Below are positions 1 through 5,497 of a DNA stretch of 8,025 bases, piece after piece. The stretch comes from Methanothrix sp. (lineage in GTDB: Archaea > Halobacteriota > Methanosarcinia > Methanotrichales > Methanotrichaceae). The stretch covers positions 1 through 8,025 of the forward strand of contig JALNZQ010000119.1 in the NCBI GenBank assembly GCA_023229165.1, in the 5' to 3' direction. The notes under the pieces are model-generated. The model was not told where the DNA came from and ran no database searches. It saw only the letters and a program-made list of their open reading frames with translations. The translations under genes and the position numbers were made by a program. Numbering within the stretch: position 1 is the stretch's first letter; each line of letters begins with the position of its first letter.

Positions 1-516
1 GATGTTGGACAGATGGTAACTGTAACCGTATCGCTGACCTACAATGGACAGACACCCACAGAGGCTGTGGTCACGCCCAGCCTTCCTTCTGGTGTTGTCG
101 CGAACGCGGGCGGCCAGAGCACGCAGCTGTACCCTGGCGTCATGCAGCAGATCAGCTACCCTCTCACAGCAGAGCAGAGCGGGACTTACTGGATAGTCTC
201 TGAGATCTCTTACTCGGAAGATGGGACCTGGCGCAATCTTCGGCTGGAAGCGCCGTTTACTGCTATTGCTTCTGCGGTGCCCGAGCCTCAGCCAGTGCCT
301 GGAGAGCAAACACCCGGTGTAGGGCCGGATGGATCAAATCCGATGGGTACGGACCCCTCCCAGATGCCACAAGGCGGCGACATGCCTGGCAGAGTACCGC
401 CGCAGGATACGCAACCTGCCGGCGACAAGCCCGATAGCGGATCTCCTGAAGATGTGCCAGATAAGGAACCTGATAAGGTACCTGATCAGGAAGAACAGCC
501 CCCTGCGGATCAATAA
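1..516 (+). CDS. 3' fragment of a secreted/surface protein with Pro/Asp-rich tail
   Basis: The reading frame is open from the first base (codons for D-V-G-Q precede the first ATG at 13), so this is the C-terminal part of a longer protein whose start lies outside the window. The first ~85 residues are rich in Thr, Val, Ser and Tyr in alternating patterns (for example VTVTVSLTYNG), which suggests a beta-sandwich or Ig-like extracellular domain of the kind seen in archaeal surface proteins. From about residue 95 on the chain becomes a low-complexity tail rich in Pro, Asp, Gly and Gln, ending in three four-residue repeats of the form (V/E)PD(K/Q). No C-terminal membrane segment or anchor motif is visible, so attachment to the cell, if any, must come from the missing part. 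It converges on pyrE with a gap of five bases. The family is not recognised; secreted location is an inference from composition. Confidence 0.7.
   Translation, partial: DVGQMVTVTVSLTYNGQTPTEAVVTPSLPSGVVANAGGQSTQLYPGVMQQISYPLTAEQSGTYWIVSEISYSEDGTWRNLRLEAPFTAIASAVPEPQPVPGEQTPGVGPDGSNPMGTDPSQMPQGGDMPGRVPPQDTQPAGDKPDSGSPEDVPDKEPDKVPDQEEQPPADQ
454..489 (+). repeat. Three 12-bp tandem repeats coding (V/E)PD(K/Q)
   Basis: Three successive 12-base units (454-465, 466-477, 478-489) share the core CC(A/T)GAT(A/C)AG and are in frame, giving the peptide VPDKEPDKVPDQ near the C-terminus of the surface protein fragment. Such short in-frame repeats commonly expand or shrink by slippage, so tail length may vary between strains; that is inference. 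Confidence 0.7.
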
Positions 517-517
517 C

Positions 518-536
518 TTTACTATTTGTTTCTTTT
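518..536 (+). terminator. T-rich tract after the surface-protein gene
   Basis: Directly after the TAA at 514-516, 14 of 19 bases are T, in runs broken by single other bases. Archaeal RNA polymerase commonly terminates at such oligo-T stretches without a hairpin. The tract lies inside the last codons of the convergent pyrE gene, so one stretch would serve both as plus-strand terminator and as coding sequence. No matching T-run for the minus-strand transcript is seen just past pyrE. Confidence 0.45.
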
Positions 537-1073
537 AATCCCCAAATCGTCGCGCGTAAAGAGGGCTTGCAGCACAAATCCTCGCTCTTCGATGGCTTCT
601 CTTCCGCCTTCCTGGCGGTCCAGTATGGTCAGTGTTTGCACAGGCCGATAGCCTGCGGCCTCAATGCGATCGACGGCTCTAAGAAGGGATGCTCCCGAGG
701 TGACCACGTCTTCTACCACGGCGACCATCGCACCTTTTTGCAGAGCTGGCCCCTCTACATAGCTCATGGTTCCGTGCTTCTTGGGCTCTTTTCGCACAAT
801 CAGGCCCGATAAGCCTCTCTTTTGAATATGGCTTAGAACCGAGATGGATGATACAATGGGGTCCGCGCCCAGGGTGAGACCGGCCACGGCGGATACCTCC
901 GGCCGGATCATCTCCAGCATCAGCTTGCCGGTGAGGTAGGCCCCTTCCGAGCTTAAGGTAACGCGCTTGCAGTCCATGTAATAATCGCTGATTTTGCCTG
1001 AGGACAGGGTGACCGGCCTCACCTCAAGGGACTTGTCCTTTAGTAATTCCAAAAGCCTATCTTTATTATTCAC
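522..1073 (-). CDS. pyrE: Orotate phosphoribosyltransferase
   Basis: A 183-residue protein, the usual length for archaeal PyrE, which joins orotate to PRPP to give OMP and pyrophosphate in de novo pyrimidine synthesis in the cytoplasm. The PRPP-binding motif is clear at residues 119-129 (VVEDVVTSGAS, with the two acidic residues E120 and D121), and the flexible catalytic loop is at 94-101 (RKEPKKHG). The N-terminal FSSGK-like orotate motif appears as LSSGKISDYYMD at 23-34. The start codon is GTG at 1073-1071; its GTGA overlaps the TGA stop of the metallophosphoesterase by four bases, with a weak GAGGG about nine bases upstream. It is the last gene of the minus-strand lysK-led cluster and is probably translated by coupling to the gene before it. 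Sequence and fold assignment is secure. Confidence 0.95.
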   Translation of the reverse strand: MNNKDRLLELLKDKSLEVRPVTLSSGKISDYYMDCKRVTLSSEGAYLTGKLMLEMIRPEVSAVAGLTLGADPIVSSISVLSHIQKRGLSGLIVRKEPKKHGTMSYVEGPALQKGAMVAVVEDVVTSGASLLRAVDRIEAAGYRPVQTLTILDRQEGGREAIEERGFVLQALFTRDDLGIKRNK

Positions 1074-1885
1074 TCTTTATCGCCCTCATTTGTAAGAATA
1101 GCATTAGTATTAATTCTTACGGCTCCGCCTGTCTTTCTTTGGACCGCTTTAATCTCCTCGAGGGTGCCGAGGTCGGTTCCGTCCAGCAGATAGAGGCGTG
1201 CCTTCTCCCAGTCAGCCATGGATAAGAGCGGCCCGCGCATTTCCTCGATAGGCTCATTGAGGGGCAGTCCGCCGCAAAGAATATTGAAGGCGGGGGCGAT
1301 GATGATCTCACTGTCCCTCGCAAAACCGTAATGCTCTTGTACTGCCTCACTCATCAGATGCGTTTTTGCCCAAACGGGGCGGGAAGGTGAGTGGCATAAA
1401 GGGTCCGGGAGCCTTACCGCCGGATGCAGGTGCCCTGCTACCAGGCAGTCTGCGCCCACAACCTTTTCATCAGGCCAGGTGTGGCCGTGAAAATAGCCCA
1501 CGCCGTCCAGCACAAATCCGGAGGACGGACGCACCCGCGCGCCCTGAGGAGCCATGTCGGCAAGGTTGCTGTCATGATTTCCCGGCACGATCTCGACTTT
1601 AACCTGGGCGCAAAGCCGGCGCAAGAATTCGGGAATCTCTCTCTTCTCCTGCCAGCTCGTCTTGGGAACGTTGTGCTTTATGTCCCCTAAAAGCAGTATT
1701 CTGTCCGGTTTAATCTCTGCCAAAAAGCCCAGTAGCTCGGCCAGGATTTTTTCGGTCTGGCTGGGAATGGAGAATCCCCCCATCCACAGTTCATACTCCA
1801 GGCCCAGGTGAAGATCAGCGGCCACCAGGACGCGCTCTTCTCCCTCCACCAGGAGAAGGGGCGCGTCAAAGACGGGCGAGATCAA
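1070..1885 (-). CDS. Archaeal SbcD-related metallophosphoesterase
   Basis: A calcineurin-like phosphoesterase of about 271 residues. All metal-binding motifs are present in order, numbered from the chosen start: DLH at 24-26, GD at 67-68, GNHD at 102-105, HGH at 133-135 and GHLH at 151-154. This is the pattern of the archaeal family related to the SbcD/Mre11 nuclease fold, but without the long nuclease capping domain, and its substrate is not known. I place the start at the TTG at 1885-1883, because it forms a TTGA overlap with the upstream gene's stop, has GAGG eight bases upstream, and puts the first beta strand and DLHLG at the usual distance. An ATG at 1951 in the same frame would add 22 low-complexity residues lying wholly inside the upstream gene. 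The last ~40 residues form a tail beyond the catalytic core. Family assignment is firm; function is open. Confidence 0.88.
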   Translation of the reverse strand: MISPVFDAPLLLVEGEERVLVAADLHLGLEYELWMGGFSIPSQTEKILAELLGFLAEIKPDRILLLGDIKHNVPKTSWQEKREIPEFLRRLCAQVKVEIVPGNHDSNLADMAPQGARVRPSSGFVLDGVGYFHGHTWPDEKVVGADCLVAGHLHPAVRLPDPLCHSPSRPVWAKTHLMSEAVQEHYGFARDSEIIIAPAFNILCGGLPLNEPIEEMRGPLLSMADWEKARLYLLDGTDLGTLEEIKAVQRKTGGAVRINTNAILTNEGDKE

Positions 1886-2298
1886 TCTAAGAGCCTCTTC
1901 AGATCCGATGCCAGCTCTTCCAGGCCACCGGCCACGGCCAGGCAGGAGCACTCAATCATGAGGTTGACTTTAGAATTATCCGTTTCTCCGGCGCGGCGAA
2001 AGTCCGTTCTCAGCCCCAGGATTTTTTTGCCCTGCATGAAGAAATAGCCAACCTCCCAGGCGGTGCCGTCGTCCACCTGGGGGCCGTCCAGCATGGCTAC
2101 CATGATATCGCATTCGCTTAAGGCCTGCAAATTGACCTGGAAGATCTGCAGCGGCTTTCCAGAGCAAGGGACGATTTCATGGGGCCAGATTATTCGGACG
2201 CCATCCAGCCTGTCCTCTAAGAATCCCTTGACGCGCTCGCCCCAGGCGATCTCGCCCCGCGAGAAGAGCGGTCCGGACAGGTAGATCTTATGCACCAT
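1882..2298 (-). CDS. Nucleoside 2-deoxyribosyltransferase-like protein
   Basis: A 138-residue protein of the nucleoside 2-deoxyribosyltransferase family. Family members cleave the N-glycosidic bond of deoxynucleosides or deoxynucleoside monophosphates, either transferring the deoxyribose to another base or to water. Visible motifs are the N-terminal strand and loop YLSGPLFS (residues 6-13), the catalytic block DGPQVDDGTAWEVGYF (71-86) whose Glu82 is the expected nucleophile, and a C-terminal NLMIE (112-116) that fits the Asn/Glu substrate-binding end of the family. The start is ATG at 2298, 19 bases after the lysK stop, with only a weak purine-rich stretch (AAGAGATGG) upstream. Its TGA overlaps the TTG start of the metallophosphoesterase. 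Whether it is a transferase or a DNPH1-like dNMP hydrolase cannot be told from the sequence alone. It lies near pyrE and the dCMP deaminase, which fits a role in deoxynucleotide turnover (inference). Confidence 0.82.
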   Translation of the reverse strand: MVHKIYLSGPLFSRGEIAWGERVKGFLEDRLDGVRIIWPHEIVPCSGKPLQIFQVNLQALSECDIMVAMLDGPQVDDGTAWEVGYFFMQGKKILGLRTDFRRAGETDNSKVNLMIECSCLAVAGGLEELASDLKRLLD

Positions 2299-2317
2299 GC
2301 CATCTCTTGATTATAAT

Positions 2318-3814
2318 CTAAGCAGCAGCCGCTTCCTTCAGCCGGCCTCTCACAAAGCCTCTCTCCAGGCTGGCCAAAAACCATCCCACCTTGGGGCCCT
2401 GACGGTCGCCCAGGAATGTCAGATAGATGGCCTGGAAGAACTTCTTGGAGTCGAGGCCCTGCTCCTTGGCCACGGCATAGACCAGTTCGTGAATGTCGGC
2501 CGCCGTCTTCTCTTCTATCCTCTCGGCCAGGATGCCCAGGCTCTTTCTTTCCTCGGGAGTGAGGTTCTTGACTGCAACAGGAAGTATCTCTTGAACCTGG
2601 AACTTGACGTAAGCCGGCGCATATTTGTCAAGCCATGTTTGCACATTTCTTGCCCTGCCCAATATCTCCTCGCGCCTCGTGATGACATCGTAGCCGGATC
2701 TTTTCAGGGCCACGAAGAGGCCGTCCTCGTCGCCGCGAGCGATCTGTACCGCCGTGACCATGTGGCGGAAGGGAATCTCGAAGGGGCCGCTCTTGTTGAT
2801 ATTGGAGAGCTCGATGGCCCTCTCATCGCCCTTTCTCTGGTCGTACTCGTCCACCAGGGAGAGCAGCGGCAGTCCCGGGTCAAACTCGATATGCTTTTCG
2901 GGCTTGTTCCTGATGATCAGGTAGCGCAGGACTTCGGGGGGCACCACGTCCAGCATCTCCTGGATGGTGACCACAATTCCGGTGGAGCTGTGCATGGCGC
3001 CCACGCCCTTGAGATGGATCCACTCGTAGACCATGGGGAAGGGGGCCGGGTAGTCGTAGATCTCCTCGCTGATGCGCTTGCCTGTGTCGTAGGACCCACC
3101 GGCAGTGGCGTGGTCCTTGCCGAAGGGCTCGACAGTAACATTGAAGATGGGCCAGCGGGCCGGCCAGTCCACCCGCCAGACCAGCTTTCCTCCGCCGCTC
3201 ATGGAGACGGTGCCCCGCGAGCCGCAGGAGCATTCGTAGTCCACCGTTTCCCCCACGAGATCAAAGCCAGTGACGTGGGTGGTGTTGGTGCGGCCGCAGG
3301 CCGAGCAGATGGCATCAAAGGGGCTCCAGCCCTCCGGTACGTCGCGGCCCGAGACCTCTTTTAGGATGCGGGCGATGTCGTCTTTGCGCCGCAAGGCCGT
3401 TTTAATGGCCTCGTTGTACTTGCCTTCCTTGTACAGCACATCGGCGCGGTAGACCTGGGGCTTGATGCCCAGCCTTTCCATGCTCTTCAGGAACGGATTT
3501 AGGAAATGGTCTGCGTAGCTGGCGCAGCATCCCAGGGGGCAGGGTATTTCCGAGAGCGGTTTTCCTATGTGCTCGGTGAAGCTCTCCGGCAGGAATGGGT
3601 AGAGCCTGCGCAGGCGGTCGTAGGTGTCGGCGATGTAGATGAGCTTAGCCTCCACACCTCTGTCCAGAAGGGCGCGGTAGACGGCCTCTGCCGTCATGAC
3701 CTCGCGCATATTTCCGATGTGCACGGGGCCCGAAGGGGTTATGCCCGTGGCAATGGTGTGAGGGCCGCTCTTTTCGAGCTTCTCGGCGATGACGTCAGCC
3801 CAATGAATAGACAT
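2318..3814 (-). CDS. lysK: Lysyl-tRNA synthetase, class I
   Basis: A protein of about 498 residues, the usual size for the archaeal class I LysRS, which attaches lysine to tRNA-Lys. Numbering from the ATG at 3814: the HIGH-type motif HIGN is at 32-35 inside TPSGPVHIGNMRE, four cysteines in CxxC...CxC form (170, 173, 195, 197) make a probable zinc site, a conserved PFGKDHA block is at about 230-236, and the KMSKS-type loop is at about 272-278 as GAMHSST, lacking the usual lysines. The C-terminal third is helical, as expected for the anticodon-binding domain. Possible starts are TTG 3823, ATG 3820 and ATG 3814; there is no Shine-Dalgarno, and a TATA-like box lies 22-28 bases upstream of the two ATGs, so the mRNA is probably leaderless or nearly so. 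I prefer 3814 because it gives MSIHWADVIAEKL directly. It heads the minus-strand cluster with the deoxyribosyltransferase-like gene 19 bases behind it. Confidence 0.96.
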   Translation of the reverse strand: MSIHWADVIAEKLEKSGPHTIATGITPSGPVHIGNMREVMTAEAVYRALLDRGVEAKLIYIADTYDRLRRLYPFLPESFTEHIGKPLSEIPCPLGCCASYADHFLNPFLKSMERLGIKPQVYRADVLYKEGKYNEAIKTALRRKDDIARILKEVSGRDVPEGWSPFDAICSACGRTNTTHVTGFDLVGETVDYECSCGSRGTVSMSGGGKLVWRVDWPARWPIFNVTVEPFGKDHATAGGSYDTGKRISEEIYDYPAPFPMVYEWIHLKGVGAMHSSTGIVVTIQEMLDVVPPEVLRYLIIRNKPEKHIEFDPGLPLLSLVDEYDQRKGDERAIELSNINKSGPFEIPFRHMVTAVQIARGDEDGLFVALKRSGYDVITRREEILGRARNVQTWLDKYAPAYVKFQVQEILPVAVKNLTPEERKSLGILAERIEEKTAADIHELVYAVAKEQGLDSKKFFQAIYLTFLGDRQGPKVGWFLASLERGFVRGRLKEAAAA

Positions 3815-3838
3815 AACCATCAATCGCGTAGGGAAACA

Positions 3839-3846
3839 AATATTAA
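3839..3846 (-). promoter_or_regulatory. TATA-like box for lysK
   Basis: Read on the minus strand the sequence is TTAATATT, preceded by a purine-rich AAGA that could act as a BRE. Its centre is 22 bases from the ATG at 3820 and 28 from the ATG at 3814. An archaeal TATA box directs initiation about 26 bases downstream, so the transcript would start at or next to the start codon. No Shine-Dalgarno precedes either ATG, which agrees with this. Confidence 0.5.
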
Positions 3847-3868
3847 TCTTGCCCTGATCTGCGAGAGG

Positions 3869-3876
3869 TTTTTAAG
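3869..3876 (+). promoter_or_regulatory. TATA-like box for dCMP deaminase gene
   Basis: TTTTTAAG, preceded by the purine-rich GCGAGAGG as a possible BRE. Its centre is about 26 bases before the ATG at 3899, so transcription is expected to begin at the start codon itself. No Shine-Dalgarno is present between box and ATG. The box sits back to back with the lysK promoter, about 23 bases apart, so the two units could be regulated together by one bound protein. Confidence 0.5.
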
Positions 3877-3898
3877 CTAAAGGCCGCTGCAATTCATA

Positions 3899-4357
3899 AT
3901 GAAATCCATCGAACGTCCCTCGTCCGACGATTATTTCATGGAGATTGCCTCGGTAGTGGCCAAACGCTCCACCTGCCTGCGAAACCAGGTGGGTGCGCTC
4001 TTTGTGAAAAACAAGCGCATCCTAACAACGGGCTACAACGGCGCGCCTTCCGGCCTGGAGCACTGCGATGTCGTGGGCTGCGCTCGCGAGGGCGTGGCCT
4101 CGGGCACGCGCCACGAGCTATGCCGGGCGGTGCATGCCGAGCAGAACGCCATCATTCAGGCGGCACTGCACGGCATCAGCATTGAGGGGGCAACGCTTTA
4201 CTGCACCCACCAGCCCTGTATCCTCTGCGCCAAGATGATGATCAATGCCCGGGTGATAAAGGTGGTCTACCGGCAGAGCTACCCGGATGGCACTGCGCTG
4301 GATTTCTTGCAGCAGGCGGGAATTGTGGTGGAAAGGGTGAAGGAAAAAATTTTGTGA
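3899..4357 (+). CDS. dCMP deaminase family protein
   Basis: A 152-residue zinc-dependent deaminase of the dCMP/ComEB group, which converts dCMP to dUMP, the substrate of thymidylate synthase. The catalytic zinc motif is complete: HAEQN at 79-83 with the proton-shuttling Glu81, and PCILC at 106-110 with Cys107 and Cys110. Upstream are GYNGAPSGLEHC (45-56) and a Cys/His-rich stretch (C56, C61, H72, C75) typical of dCMP deaminases, where a second structural zinc is often bound. The family is distinct from cytidine deaminase and tRNA adenosine deaminase by this insert. Length and motifs are normal for the group. The start ATG at 3899 lacks a Shine-Dalgarno and lies about 26 bases after a TATA-like box. 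It is divergent from lysK and followed by a 140-base spacer, so it is probably a single-gene unit. An effect of dCTP/dTTP on activity is known for some relatives but cannot be read here. Confidence 0.93.
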   Translation: MKSIERPSSDDYFMEIASVVAKRSTCLRNQVGALFVKNKRILTTGYNGAPSGLEHCDVVGCAREGVASGTRHELCRAVHAEQNAIIQAALHGISIEGATLYCTHQPCILCAKMMINARVIKVVYRQSYPDGTALDFLQQAGIVVERVKEKIL

Positions 4358-4450
4358 AAGGTGAGGGTGCTTTTAAACCGACGGACCGTGCGATACACTG
4401 TCTGCACTACAATCCTGATAACATTTTCATGTTCTAAGGCCATCTGGAAG

Positions 4451-4470
4451 AATAAATTTAATTATTAATA
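4451..4470 (+). promoter_or_regulatory. AT-rich promoter region of the cysteine-rich protein gene
   Basis: Nineteen of the twenty bases just before 4471 are A or T or lie in an unbroken A/T run from AATAAATTTAATTATTAATA, standing out from GC-rich surroundings. A TATA box anywhere in it would place the transcription start around 4485-4495, giving a very short leader that still carries the GAGGT at 4487-4491. The exact box cannot be chosen by eye. The preceding part of the spacer (4358-4450) shows no gene or strong hairpin. Confidence 0.4.
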
Positions 4471-4486
4471 CCAGTATATTGGCAGT

Positions 4487-4491
4487 GAGGT
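4487..4491 (+). promoter_or_regulatory. Shine-Dalgarno of the cysteine-rich protein gene
   Basis: GAGGT, complementary to the ACCUC core at the 3' end of archaeal 16S rRNA, six bases before the ATG at 4498. It fixes the start and contrasts with the apparently leaderless genes on either side. Confidence 0.65.
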
Positions 4492-4497
4492 CCGCTA

Positions 4498-4995
4498 ATG
4501 GTCAACATAAAGGATATTCCTGCCGAGGTCCGCTGGGAGATCGCCACCAGGGCTGCAAATAGTCAATCCGTAGTCTATGACATGCTCGTCCGGCAGATTA
4601 TCGGCGATAAGATCGATGAGATCTGGAATGCGATCATGACTGAAGGAGGCAAGGCATCAAAGGTGATGGCAAAATCCCTGGGCCTTCCATCGAGCAATGC
4701 GGTAGAAATTGATGGCACTTTGGGTATCATCTCTACCATAATTATGGGGCCTGAGTTTGCGGGCGTAGTCTTAGAGGCTAATGTTAATCGGGTAATAGGC
4801 AAGATGACCGGCTGTCCGATGCTCAATGCTCACAGAAATATCGGCTACGGGCCGACGGCAGGAACACCTTCTCACTGTCAGGCCTTTTGCCAAAACTTTG
4901 TCGAAAGCCTCAACCCGCGGTATATCATGAGGTACACGAAGAGGATGTGCACCGGAGATCCCCACTGCGAGTATGTCATTGAGCTCAAGAAGTAG
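4498..4995 (+). CDS. Cysteine-rich protein resembling V4R / ATC-hydrolase-like proteins
   Basis: A 165-residue soluble protein with no signal peptide or membrane segment. The N-terminal half is mostly helical. The C-terminal half carries five cysteines: C106 in TGCPM, C127 and C131 in HCQAFCQNF, C151 and C157 in RMCTGDPHCEYVI. The ending, an aromatic/basic strand followed by C-x-GD-xx-C-(E/x)-aromatic-V, resembles the end of V4R (4-vinyl reductase) domains and of proteins labelled L-2-amino-thiazoline-4-carboxylate hydrolase-like, which bind small hydrophobic molecules or metal. I cannot decide between these families, and the true substrate is unknown. The cysteines could hold a metal or Fe-S cluster (inference). 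The start ATG has a good GAGGT six bases upstream. The gene stands alone between the dCMP deaminase and a small secreted protein; neighbours do not reveal its role. Confidence 0.6.
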   Translation: MVNIKDIPAEVRWEIATRAANSQSVVYDMLVRQIIGDKIDEIWNAIMTEGGKASKVMAKSLGLPSSNAVEIDGTLGIISTIIMGPEFAGVVLEANVNRVIGKMTGCPMLNAHRNIGYGPTAGTPSHCQAFCQNFVESLNPRYIMRYTKRMCTGDPHCEYVIELKK

Positions 4996-5051
4996 CCAGC
5001 TAAAGACAGTCAGATCTGTTAAAATTTAGCATCTAAGTTGTACTCAATCGT

Positions 5052-5059
5052 CTATATGA
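5052..5059 (+). promoter_or_regulatory. TATA-like box for the small secreted protein gene
   Basis: CTATATGA with its centre about 28 bases before the ATG at 5084. There is no Shine-Dalgarno between the box and the ATG, so initiation at or within a few bases of the start codon is expected, as for the dCMP deaminase and lysK genes. Confidence 0.5.
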
Positions 5060-5083
5060 TTCTCGAACTGCTTAGTAGTTGCT

Positions 5084-5365
5084 ATGGCCTGGAAGGAAAT
5101 AAGTGCAATATGTCTCATCTCGATTGTGATCATTTTGGCTCTGCCAACGGTCAGCGCATCGAAAGCCACCCTCTCTGAGTTGAAGTCCGCAATATCGTCT
5201 TTCGATGACCCCGGCATGGACACGCAGGATCTGGCCTTCTATCTGGCAACCCATGACTTCGACGCGAAACCCAAAGGCGGCTATGTAGAGGTCGGCTTAG
5301 AGGGCCGCATTTGCATTCTCACCCCCAATGGTTCGGCTCCTGGACTCTGCTCTATCGCCATCTGA
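5084..5365 (+). CDS. Small secreted protein of unknown function
   Basis: A 93-residue protein. Residues 1-25 form a signal peptide: a short start with Lys4, a hydrophobic core (ICLISIVIILALP) and a small-residue cleavage region around VSA/SKA. The mature part of about 68 residues is a compact domain with an N-terminal helix (LSELKSAISSF), a central DLAFYLATHDFDAKP segment and a C-terminal hairpin with VEVGLEGRICILTPNG, ending in GLCSIAI. Two cysteines in the mature part could form a disulfide outside the cell. I do not recognise a named family; similar short exported proteins are, as far as I recall, common in Methanothrix-type methanogens. The ATG has a TATA box at leaderless distance upstream and a hairpin directly after the stop, so it appears to be its own transcription unit. 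Confidence 0.7.
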   Translation: MAWKEISAICLISIVIILALPTVSASKATLSELKSAISSFDDPGMDTQDLAFYLATHDFDAKPKGGYVEVGLEGRICILTPNGSAPGLCSIAI

Positions 5366-5380
5366 AGACGCGATCGTCTT
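5365..5380 (+). terminator. Hairpin after the small secreted protein gene
   Basis: AAGACG (5365-5370) and CGTCTT (5375-5380) form a perfect six-base stem with a CGAT loop, beginning at the last base of the TGA stop. No T-run follows immediately; the nearest are at 5423-5427 and 5442-5447. It may be an mRNA 3'-end stabiliser or part of a terminator, or chance. Confidence 0.3.
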
Positions 5381-5441
5381 GCCGGCACAATCGAGGGCCG
5401 CCTTCCAGGCCACTCCCTCCTCCTTTTTAGCCAGTAAAATA

Positions 5442-5447
5442 TTTTTT
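5442..5447 (+). terminator. Oligo-T tract before lysA
   Basis: A run of six T within AAAATATTTTTTCTCTT, about 80 bases after the small secreted gene and 50 before lysA. Archaeal termination at T-runs makes this a plausible end for the upstream transcript. The adjoining AAAATATT could instead be a distal TATA element for lysA, so the call is tentative. Confidence 0.35.
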
Positions 5448-5466
5448 CTCTTCGGCATGGAAACGA

Positions 5467-5474
5467 TTTAGTAA
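5467..5474 (+). promoter_or_regulatory. Weak TATA-like box for lysA
   Basis: TTTAGTAA centred about 27 bases before the ATG at 5498, the distance expected for a leaderless transcript. The match is weaker than for the neighbouring genes, and the AAAATATT at 5435-5442 is an alternative that would give a leader of roughly 30-35 bases. There is no good Shine-Dalgarno just before the ATG. Confidence 0.35.
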
Positions 5475-5497
5475 TCCCTGAGAGATCAGTTAGAATC

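Noticed and set aside
1886..1951. N-terminal 22-residue extension of the metallophosphoesterase from the ATG at 1951
   Set aside because: It overlaps the upstream gene's coding end, is Gly/Arg/Pro-rich without structure, and the TTG at 1885 has a ribosome site and a four-base stop/start overlap.
2297..3364. A 355-codon open frame on the plus strand opposite lysK
   Set aside because: It lies wholly antisense to a certain class I LysRS gene; its product has no recognisable motif and is what GC-rich codon bias creates on the opposite strand.
3899..4357. Reading the deaminase as a nucleic-acid-editing or antiviral deaminase
   Set aside because: The Cys/His insert before HAEQN, the length and GYNGAPSG are those of housekeeping dCMP deaminases.
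4358..4497. Possible small RNA or riboswitch in the spacer after the dCMP deaminase gene
   Set aside because: Only short weak pairings (such as GTGC with GCAC) are visible and nothing resembles a known riboswitch; a promoter for the next gene explains the AT-rich end.
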